DNA of 48,038 nucleotides from Bacteroidota bacterium. Its GTDB lineage: Bacteria > Bacteroidota > Bacteroidia > Bacteroidales > CAIWKO01. Made by a program: the position numbers and the translations under genes. Numbering within the stretch: the stretch's first letter is position 1; each line of letters starts with the position of its first letter. Positions 33,629 through 41,835 of this stretch are shown piece after piece. Under the pieces are notes generated by a model. That model searched no databases and was not told the DNA's origin. It saw nothing but the letters and a program-made list of their open reading frames with translations. The stretch spans positions 1 through 48,038 of the forward strand of contig JBAXND010000031.1 in the NCBI GenBank assembly GCA_037133915.1, written 5' to 3'.

Positions 33629-34780
33629 ATGCTTAAAGCACTGACCATAGTAGGAGCGAGGCCTCAATTCATTAAGGCTTCTGCTATATCCCGCGCCATT
33701 CGCGGGAAATTTTCAAATGATATTCATGAACTTATTTTACATACCGGGCAGCATTACGACGAAAATATGTCGAAGGTGTTTTTTGAAGAGCTTGATATTC
33801 CTGCTCCGGAATATAATCTGGGTATCGGCTCGGCATCTCATGGCGTGCAAACTGCAGGAATGATTCGAGGTGTTGAAGAATTGCTGCTCGCCGAAAAACC
33901 CGACTTTCTGATTATTTATGGTGATACTAACTCGACGCTGGCAGGCAGTATTGCTGCGTCAAAACTGCATATTCCGGTAGTTCATATCGAAGCCGGCCTT
34001 CGTTCGTTCAACAAAATTATGCCTGAAGAGATAAACCGAATTGTGTGCGACCATATCTCTACATTACTTTTTACACCCACAGTTGGAGGTATCGACAACC
34101 TCCGGCGCGAAGGATTCAATACAAATAGCAAGTCGCCTTACACTATTGATAATCCCGGAATATTTCTCTGTGGAGATGTGATGTATGACAATACGCTTTA
34201 TTTTGGTTCTATTGCCGAGAAACGCAGCCGGATAATTGAATCGAATAAACTGGAGAAAGGCAATTTCATTCTGGTTACTGTACATCGCGAACAAAATACC
34301 GATGACCTGACACGTCTTAATTCCATTTTTAGCGCCTTGAATGCAATAAGCGACGACTATAATGAAACGCTGGTTATACCAATCCATCCGCGCACTGCAA
34401 AAATTCTGGAAAGCGGACTTTCACCGGCTCTTTTCAAAGCCATCAATGAGAATCCCCGGATACGCATTATTCCTGCTGTTTCATATCTTGACATGGTGCA
34501 GCTCGAAAAACATGCAAAACTCATTATGACTGACTCGGGCGGAGTTCAGAAAGAGGCATACTTCTTCAAAGGAAAATGCATTGTTTTACGTGCAGAAACG
34601 GAATGGACGGAGCTTGTAGATCATGGAATGGCAATTCTGGCTGATGCAAATGCTGTAGCAATTGTAGATGCTTATAAATATCTTACCTCAACAACCTTCG
34701 ATAATTATCCGCCAATTTACGGAACAGGCAGTGCCTCGGAGTTTATCTGCAGTACAATTGTCAAAGCTTTCAAAAAATAA
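33629..34780 (+). CDS. non-hydrolysing UDP-sugar 2-epimerase (WecB/WbpI type)
   Basis: This 383-residue GT-B-fold enzyme has 'IVGARPQFIKASAISRAI', 'HTGQHYDENMSKVFFEELDIP', 'YGDTNSTLAGSIAASKLHIPVVHIEAGLRSFNKIMPEEINR' and 'TDSGGVQKEAYFFKGKCIVLR'. From memory these blocks are closer to Pseudomonas WbpI, which epimerises UDP-GlcNAc(3NAc)A, than to E. coli WecB. WbpI acts with WbpE (aminotransferase) and WbpG/HisH/HisF, all of which have counterparts in this locus. It is the last plus-strand gene of the locus and is followed by a pair of hairpins. Confidence 0.9.
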   Translation: MLKALTIVGARPQFIKASAISRAIRGKFSNDIHELILHTGQHYDENMSKVFFEELDIPAPEYNLGIGSASHGVQTAGMIRGVEELLLAEKPDFLIIYGDTNSTLAGSIAASKLHIPVVHIEAGLRSFNKIMPEEINRIVCDHISTLLFTPTVGGIDNLRREGFNTNSKSPYTIDNPGIFLCGDVMYDNTLYFGSIAEKRSRIIESNKLEKGNFILVTVHREQNTDDLTRLNSIFSALNAISDDYNETLVIPIHPRTAKILESGLSPALFKAINENPRIRIIPAVSYLDMVQLEKHAKLIMTDSGGVQKEAYFFKGKCIVLRAETEWTELVDHGMAILADANAVAIVDAYKYLTSTTFDNYPPIYGTGSASEFICSTIVKAFKK

Positions 34781-34782
34781 GG

Positions 34783-34812
34783 CACAGGAAGTATTATTTT
34801 ACTCTTCCTGTG
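34783..34812 (-). terminator. hairpin, probable terminator for gdhA
   Basis: CACAGGAAG (34783-34791) and CTTCCTGTG (34804-34812) form a perfect 9-bp stem with a 12-base loop. On the minus strand the hairpin is followed by CCTTATTTTTT, a usable T-run for the gdhA transcript. Confidence 0.65.
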
Positions 34813-34814
34813 AT

Positions 34815-34848
34815 AAAAAAAAAGCTGCCCGGAATGGACAGCTTTTTT
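34815..34848 (+). terminator. rho-independent terminator of the glycan locus
   Basis: An A-run and AGCTG (34823-34827) pair with CAGCT (34839-34843) and a T6 run that continues to 34848, with extra C-C/G-G pairing inside. Together with the preceding hairpin it closes both convergent transcripts. Confidence 0.7.
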
Positions 34849-34863
34849 CATTTTCATCGGAGT

Positions 34864-36210
<1,347 letters not shown>

Positions 36211-36215
36211 CTAAT

Positions 36216-36220
36216 CTCCT
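36216..36220 (-). promoter_or_regulatory. Shine-Dalgarno sequence of gdhA
   Basis: The minus strand reads AGGAG with 8 bases to the ATG at 36207. It is the only strong ribosome-binding sequence I noticed in the window, where most genes lack one. It suggests high translation of gdhA. Confidence 0.6.
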
Positions 36221-36385
36221 ATTTAGGTTTAGTTTGAAAAAGGTTTGTCTTAAAAATGTGACACAAAGTAATTGAAAAAATATGTCCGTTCAACATTTTT
36301 TAATTATTTTTTTAATTGCTAACTAATTTAGGCATAATTAATTAATACACGTATTTGCATTAAATGAAATACTTATAGACAATAG

Positions 36386-36424
36386 GTAAAATACGTATAA
36401 TAAAATAAGTAAAACGCGTATAAT
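36386..36424. repeat. two 16-base direct repeats, possible operators
   Basis: GTAAAATACGTATAAT (36386-36401) and GTAAAACGCGTATAAT (36409-36424) agree at 14 of 16 positions, with start points 23 bases apart, about two helical turns. An inverted core, ACGTATTT, lies at 36349-36356. The arrangement fits a regulator that binds as two dimers on one DNA face. The regulator is unknown. Confidence 0.5.
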
Positions 36425-36567
36425 TATCCTTCGCTTCTCCACACCTTTATTAATATATTTGGATGCACAATACTGACTAGAATGCTCGATTAATAGTCTC
36501 AGTGCATAAAGTTGCCGGATTTGAGTAATTCACATAGTAATTACAGCTCAATTTTAACTATTGGTGT

Positions 36568-39500
36568 ATGGACGAGGTAATAGATAACCAGAAACGATTG
36601 CAACGGCTTCTTGCTGAAAATACGGAGCGTTTGAAAGAGCTTGCCTGCATCAATCAGGCCACCCAGATATTAAAAGATACAAAACCGGTCGAAGAGCTGT
36701 TGGCTCAGTTATGTCTGATATTGCCCAAAGCATGGCAGTATCCGGAATTTACCAATGCCCGTATTCACTTTGATGGCCGTGACTATCGCACACCAAGATT
36801 TTGCGCAACTGAATATAAACAGAACCAGCACTTCGAAACCATTGACGACCGTCGGGGTTTTATTGAAATATGCTATACCAAAGAGTTTCCTGAATGTGAT
36901 GAAGGCCCTTTTCTGAAAGAAGAACGCAATCTGCTGAACAATCTGGCGAATATAATTTCTGGCAATCTCAACAGCACAATTGCTAAAACAATCCTGAAAA
37001 AAGGGAAAGCAACAGGACCTGTACTTCACGAACCGCTTGAGAAGCAGAAATCAAATATTACAGGTCAACAGCTCTTGCAGCGATATCTTAACAAGCAAAA
37101 TTATGACCGCAATGTTTTTCACGATTTGATGACATTCAAAGTACGCGAAATACTTCTTATTGCCAACTTGTATGATGCGTATAACATTGAGAAGGAAGGA
37201 CGTTTTGCGGAGCATATTCTGGGCGAATATTACCAGTTGAATCTTACTTCAATGCCTCGCGTAACAGGCGTTTCATCATCTGAAGAAGCATTCGAACAAC
37301 TGCGGTCAAAACATTATGACCTCATAATTTTCATGATGGGTTCCGATAAGGATACACCTATTGCGCTGAGTAAACAGATTAAGGAGGAGTTCTCGTACAT
37401 TCCCATCTTTATCCTGCTTAATAACAACAGTGATATTGAAACGTATGAGAGCAACAAAGAGGTTCAGGCAAGTATTGATAAAATATTTGTTTGGAATGGA
37501 GAACCCAAGGTTTTCTTTGCGATGGTGAAATATCTCGAAGACAAAGTAAACGTTGAAAATGATACGCGCATGGGACTGGTGCGTGTGGTGCTGCTTGTAG
37601 AAGATTCGGCACGCTACTATTCCCGTTATCTGCCGTTGCTCTACGCCAATGTGCTCGAACAAACCAAACGTATTATTGAAGACGTAAACTCCGACGAATT
37701 GTTGAAAGTACTGCGGCTACGGGCTCGTCCGAAGATTTTGCTTGCGCGGAATTATGAGGAGGCCATTGATATTTTTAATAAGTACAAGGAATACATGCTG
37801 TGCCTTATCACCGATATGAAGTTTGATAAGGACGAAATACTCGATGAAAATGCGGGTGCACATCTGGTTCAATATGTCAGGCAGCAAATCAAAGATTTGC
37901 CGACCATTGTTCAGTCATCGGATCCGCGAAATGCATCTAAAGCGTTTGAACTGAAATCGGTATTTATTGATAAAAATTCGCCTACACTGTTACAGGATAT
38001 CCAGAGTTTTATTACGCATTATCTTGGTTTTGGAAACTTCATTTACAAAAATGCCGATGGTTCGCAAATCTCTATTGCCCGCTCTCTGCGCGAGTTTGAA
38101 GTGCAACTCAGGACGGTTCCCGATGAATCACTTATTTATCATGCCCGCCGCGATCATTTTTCGTTGTGGCTGATGGCGCGTGGTGAAGTGCAGCTGGCAA
38201 AGTATATCAATCCTTACAAAGTTCAGGATTTTAAAACAAGTAACGACCTGCGCGAATTCATGCTGAATGCCATTCAGAAGCATCGCAGCGAACAGAACCG
38301 GGGTAAAGTAATTGCATTTGAAGAAACCGATACGCTTGAAGAAAGCAGCATTGTAAGTCTCGCATCCGGCTCTCTTGGCGGAAAGGGAAGGGGCGTGGCA
38401 TTTATCAACACGCTCATTTATAATTTTGATTTTCATCAGCTGGTGCCGAATATCAACGTACGATGCCCTAAAACACTCATTATTGGCACTGATGAGTTCG
38501 ATTATTTTCTCGATAGGAATCATTTGCGAAATACTGTAATTGAAGAAACAGATTACAATGTTACAAAGCAAATGTTCATGGCCGGACGCCTGAGTGAGGG
38601 GCTGATTAAGAAACTGAAAAAAATTCTTAAACTCACTGAAAAGCCTCTCGCGGTAAGGTCTTCCGGATTATTTGAAGATTCACTCATGCAGCCTTTTGCA
38701 GGGATATTCGAAACTTACCTGTTGCCAAATTGCCATCCCGACATTGAAGTAAGGCTTAAACAACTGGCCGATGCGATAAAACTGGTGTATGCTTCCGTCT
38801 ATTCAAAAGTGGCACGCGGTTATGTCGAGGCCATCAATTATAAAATTGAAGACGAACGTATGGCAATCGTTCTTCAGGAAGTGGTGGGCAATCGCTATGA
38901 AGACGTTCACTATCCGCACATCAGCGGCGTTGCACAATCCTATAATTATTATCCTTTTGCCCACATGAAGCCCGAAGAAGGCTTTGCTGTGGCAGCGCTG
39001 GGTCTTGGAACTTACGTCGTGGAAGGCGAACGGGCATATCGGTTTTCACCTAAATATCCTACTACTGATATTAATTCGTCTAAAGACCAATATAAAAACT
39101 CTCAGGTAAATTTTTATGCTGTTGACCTTAAAGACAAAAACCTTAACCTGCTTGATGGTGAAGATGCTGGTCTGGTAAAACTCGAAATTGAAGATGCGGA
39201 GCGACATGGAAACATGAGGCATTGTGCTTCGGTTTACGATGCCGAAAGCGAACGCATTGTTCCGGGGCTTTCACAACCGGGTCCGCGGATTGTAAACTTT
39301 GCGAATATTCTTAAATACAATTATATTCCGTTGGCCGAAACCTTGCAGGTAGTCCTTGATATTGTGAAAGAGGCCATGGGGTCGCCTGTTGAAATAGAAT
39401 TTGCAGTTGACCTGAATAAAGATTCACGAAACCGCGCGTCGTTCTATTTACTTCAGATAAAGCCATTGATAGGCAATGCCGACGATTACGTGGTGAATAT

Positions 39501-40026
39501 GGACGATATTCCTAAAAACAGCATTTTGCTTTATGCGGAAAAATCAATGGGCAATGGCCGTATAGATTTGGTTTCAGATGTTATCTATATTCCTAAAGAA
39601 CGCTTTGATAAATCAAAGACACAAGAGATGGCCGCCGAGATAGAAAAACTGAATGCCATTATGATTGCGGAAAACAAGAAATATGTGCTGATTGGTCCCG
39701 GACGTTGGGGTACACGTGATAAATTTATAGGTGTGCCGGTTAACTGGCCTCAAATATCGGCGGCAAAGGTAATCGTAGAAACAAGCCTCGAAGATTTTCC
39801 GCTCGACGCGTCCTCAGGTTCCCATTTTTTTCATAATGTTACGTCTATGAATGTTGGCTATTTGTCGGTGCAGCCGGAGCTTACAGGAAGCTATATATCA
39901 TGGAACATGTTATCGGCGCTGCCTGCTATTCATGATACAACCTATTTCAGACACGTTCGCTTTGAAAAACACATGGCTATTCGCATGGATGGTAAAAAGA
40001 GAATTTCTGTAATAACTGCGGAATGA
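36568..40026 (+). CDS. GAF-like/receiver/PPDK nucleotide-binding domain fusion protein
   Basis: This 1152-residue protein has an N-terminal coiled coil (about 1-30) and a GAF-like domain (about 30-135). The first receiver-like domain (about 190-320) is degenerate: Met256 sits where the phosphoacceptor Asp is expected. The second receiver (about 338-490) looks intact, with Glu345-Asp346, acceptor Asp416 (LITDMKF), Ser450 and Lys469, and has a long insertion. A PPDK/PEP-synthase N-terminal ATP-binding domain follows (about 590-970: GGKGRG around 604-609, RSSGLFEDS from 697, LLQIKPL from 961). The swivelling phosphohistidine domain and the PEP/pyruvate barrel of PPDK are absent. The last ~170 residues ('LIGPGRWGTRDKF') are not recognised. 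Phosphorylation may control ATP-dependent activity; the reaction is unknown. Confidence 0.85.
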   Translation: MDEVIDNQKRLQRLLAENTERLKELACINQATQILKDTKPVEELLAQLCLILPKAWQYPEFTNARIHFDGRDYRTPRFCATEYKQNQHFETIDDRRGFIEICYTKEFPECDEGPFLKEERNLLNNLANIISGNLNSTIAKTILKKGKATGPVLHEPLEKQKSNITGQQLLQRYLNKQNYDRNVFHDLMTFKVREILLIANLYDAYNIEKEGRFAEHILGEYYQLNLTSMPRVTGVSSSEEAFEQLRSKHYDLIIFMMGSDKDTPIALSKQIKEEFSYIPIFILLNNNSDIETYESNKEVQASIDKIFVWNGEPKVFFAMVKYLEDKVNVENDTRMGLVRVVLLVEDSARYYSRYLPLLYANVLEQTKRIIEDVNSDELLKVLRLRARPKILLARNYEEAIDIFNKYKEYMLCLITDMKFDKDEILDENAGAHLVQYVRQQIKDLPTIVQSSDPRNASKAFELKSVFIDKNSPTLLQDIQSFITHYLGFGNFIYKNADGSQISIARSLREFEVQLRTVPDESLIYHARRDHFSLWLMARGEVQLAKYINPYKVQDFKTSNDLREFMLNAIQKHRSEQNRGKVIAFEETDTLEESSIVSLASGSLGGKGRGVAFINTLIYNFDFHQLVPNINVRCPKTLIIGTDEFDYFLDRNHLRNTVIEETDYNVTKQMFMAGRLSEGLIKKLKKILKLTEKPLAVRSSGLFEDSLMQPFAGIFETYLLPNCHPDIEVRLKQLADAIKLVYASVYSKVARGYVEAINYKIEDERMAIVLQEVVGNRYEDVHYPHISGVAQSYNYYPFAHMKPEEGFAVAALGLGTYVVEGERAYRFSPKYPTTDINSSKDQYKNSQVNFYAVDLKDKNLNLLDGEDAGLVKLEIEDAERHGNMRHCASVYDAESERIVPGLSQPGPRIVNFANILKYNYIPLAETLQVVLDIVKEAMGSPVEIEFAVDLNKDSRNRASFYLLQIKPLIGNADDYVVNMDDIPKNSILLYAEKSMGNGRIDLVSDVIYIPKERFDKSKTQEMAAEIEKLNAIMIAENKKYVLIGPGRWGTRDKFIGVPVNWPQISAAKVIVETSLEDFPLDASSGSHFFHNVTSMNVGYLSVQPELTGSYISWNMLSALPAIHDTTYFRHVRFEKHMAIRMDGKKRISVITAE

Positions 40027-40217
40027 AACTGCCGAGATACCCCCGCAGCACTTGATTGTTTATGCGTTTGGCTGGGAATTTATGAACTTCTAAGTTATTC
40101 ACAAACTGTTGATAAATAACAGATAGTGGTGATATCTGGAAATTCATGAAAATTATTATTTTTGTTCAATAATGAACAATTTGATATTAAAACGTTGTCA
40201 AACCTAAATCACAATTT
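40027..40217. promoter_or_regulatory. intergenic region with -7 element and overlapping inverted repeat
   Basis: A TAnnTTTG match, TATTTTTG, lies at 40157-40164, 53 bases before the ATG at 40218. It overlaps an inverted repeat TTGTTCA (40162-40168) / TGAACAA (40173-40179) with a 4-base spacer, a likely operator. No gene is seen in this 191-base gap. Confidence 0.45.
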
Positions 40218-40706
40218 ATGAGAAAAGCTACTCTTTTAAAAGCCTTGCTTGTTGTTTTTATCATGGCTGGTTTTAGTTCTGCCTATGCTCAGGACTGGCG
40301 AACATTTACATGGGAGCCGTATAAAACTAAATTCAAAGTGCCGGGCAATTTTTCTGTTACCACATCTACGGGTGAAGAATGGTCGGGTACAAACAGCAAA
40401 ATCACGATGGATATCTATCCACGCAAGAATGAGAATCTTTCACGCACTGAAATGAAAAACAATCTTTATTCATGGGCTGCTGATAACGGTGTGACAAGTA
40501 TTGGAGATGTTACCGTACTTGATGAAGAAAAAATGAACGGCTATTGGGGCTATATGTATGAAGGCAATAAAGGTGCGTTCCCTGTTGCTGTAATGATGCT
40601 TGTTGACCCCGATTATCCGGATATCAGCCTTTATGTTTGGGTTTCCTACAAAGAAGGATACGAGGATACAGTTATTGATATGCTGATGAGTTTTACACCG
40701 AATTGA
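40218..40706 (+). CDS. small secreted protein of unknown function
   Basis: This 162-residue protein has a signal peptide (about 1-25, ending AYAQ). The mature ~137 residues contain 'WRTFTWEPYKTKFKVPGNFSVTTSTGEEWSG' and 'DVTVLDEEKMNGYWGYMYEGNKGAFPVAVMML', and resemble small Bacteroidota periplasmic proteins without assigned function. No lipobox, membrane anchor or sorting domain is present. It has its own promoter with an overlapping inverted repeat and a terminator, so it is a single-gene unit. Confidence 0.75.
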   Translation: MRKATLLKALLVVFIMAGFSSAYAQDWRTFTWEPYKTKFKVPGNFSVTTSTGEEWSGTNSKITMDIYPRKNENLSRTEMKNNLYSWAADNGVTSIGDVTVLDEEKMNGYWGYMYEGNKGAFPVAVMMLVDPDYPDISLYVWVSYKEGYEDTVIDMLMSFTPN

Positions 40707-40730
40707 TTTGGTGCATATTTCTAGTATGAA

Positions 40731-40762
40731 TCCTCTTTCCGACCGGGAAGGGGATTTTTTTT
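40731..40762 (+). terminator. rho-independent terminator
   Basis: The pyrimidine arm at 40731-40740 (TCCTCTTTCC) pairs with GGAAGGGGA at 40746-40754 with one bulge and one G-T pair, then T8 follows. It ends the small secreted protein gene. Confidence 0.8.
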
Positions 40763-40809
40763 ATTTGTAAGCCATTTTGAAGTAATTTTATATTATAAAA
40801 TACAGGATC

Positions 40810-41787
40810 ATGATAAAAGACCAATGGTACGCTGTTCTTGACTCGAAAGAGATTAAATCGCAAAAAGCATATGCCGTTAAAAGGTTAGGCGAAAAAATGG
40901 TTTTTTGGCGTGATGCTTCCGGCAAAATTTGCTGCATCAGCGATATTTGCTGCCATCGGGGCGTTTCGCTGGGCGCAGGAAATGTAATTGGCAATCATGT
41001 GGAATGCCCGTTTCATGGCTTTCAGTACGATTATTCAGGCAAAGTTGTGCTCATCCCGGCAAACGGAAAAAATGCTGCAGTGGGGCAGCAGTATAAAGTC
41101 AAATCCTATATCGTGCGCGAACTCCACGGACTAATATGGCTCTACTGGGGAGAAGCAAAAGAGAATATTCCCGACCCCTACTTTTTTGAATATCTTAAAA
41201 CGGGTTTTTCTTACGGTACGTTCATAGACCACTGGAATGTACATTATTCAAGGGCTGTAGAGAATCAACTGGATGTTGTGCATCTGCCATTTGTACATCG
41301 CACTACCATTGGTCGAGGCAATAAAACACTTGTTAACGGACCGGTAGTTGAACGTGAAGGAAGTCTGTTGCGTTTCTTTCTCGATAATCGTGTCGATAAC
41401 GGGACGACCGTTCCGCTTAAACCTGAGCAGATGCCCGGTTATAAAGACCTGTTCTGCCTTGAATTTAATTTCCCGAATATCTGGCAAAATCTGATTTCCG
41501 ACAAGGTGCGTGCTTTTGCGGCCTTTGTTCCGGTGGATGACGAAAATACCATTGTTTATATTCGTTTTTATCAGAAAATTTCAAAGCTTCCAGTAATCAG
41601 AAATATAATAAACTGGTTCGGCGTACGCTCAAGCATTATTATTCTGAGACAGGACAAACGTGTTGTGATTACTCAATTGCCAAAGAAATCGGAGATGATG
41701 ATGGATGAAAAACTTATCATGGGCGATGCTCCAATTATTGAATACCGCAAATACCGCCATGAGCTGAAATCCGCTATTCGTAATTAG
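40810..41787 (+). CDS. Rieske [2Fe-2S] oxygenase of the ring-hydroxylating type
   Basis: This 325-residue protein has an N-terminal Rieske domain: Cys47-x-His49 ('ICCHRG') and Cys66-x2-His69 ('ECPFHGF') bind the iron-sulfur cluster. The catalytic domain carries 'VENQLDVVHLPFVHR', with Asp155 and the non-heme iron ligands His158 and His163. This resembles the vanillate O-demethylase and pheophorbide/chlorophyllide oxygenase branch. The enzyme uses O2 and electrons from a reductase, which is not encoded nearby. The substrate is unknown. It ends just before a large hairpin. Confidence 0.9.
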   Translation: MIKDQWYAVLDSKEIKSQKAYAVKRLGEKMVFWRDASGKICCISDICCHRGVSLGAGNVIGNHVECPFHGFQYDYSGKVVLIPANGKNAAVGQQYKVKSYIVRELHGLIWLYWGEAKENIPDPYFFEYLKTGFSYGTFIDHWNVHYSRAVENQLDVVHLPFVHRTTIGRGNKTLVNGPVVEREGSLLRFFLDNRVDNGTTVPLKPEQMPGYKDLFCLEFNFPNIWQNLISDKVRAFAAFVPVDDENTIVYIRFYQKISKLPVIRNIINWFGVRSSIIILRQDKRVVITQLPKKSEMMMDEKLIMGDAPIIEYRKYRHELKSAIRN

Positions 41788-41791
41788 TATC

Positions 41792-41829
41792 ATATCGTAA
41801 CACTTTTTTGCAAAAAAGTGTTACGATAT
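41792..41829. terminator. 38-bp perfect palindrome, bidirectional terminator
   Basis: Two 19-base arms (41792-41810 and 41811-41829) are exact reverse complements with no spacer. An A6/T6 centre and a flanking T-run at 41829-41834 make it a strong hairpin. It sits between two convergent genes, starting 5 bases after the Rieske stop and ending 7 bases before the stop of the PNGase F-like gene. Confidence 0.8.
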
Positions 41830-41835
41830 TTTTTG

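Noticed and set aside
17955..34780. phage or integrative element carrying the glycan locus
   Set aside because: No integrase, transposase, tRNA target or repeat flanks the locus; only the dinD gene hints at mobility.
36568..40026. phosphoenolpyruvate synthase
   Set aside because: The swivelling phosphohistidine and PEP/pyruvate-barrel domains are absent, so it cannot be a normal PEP synthase.
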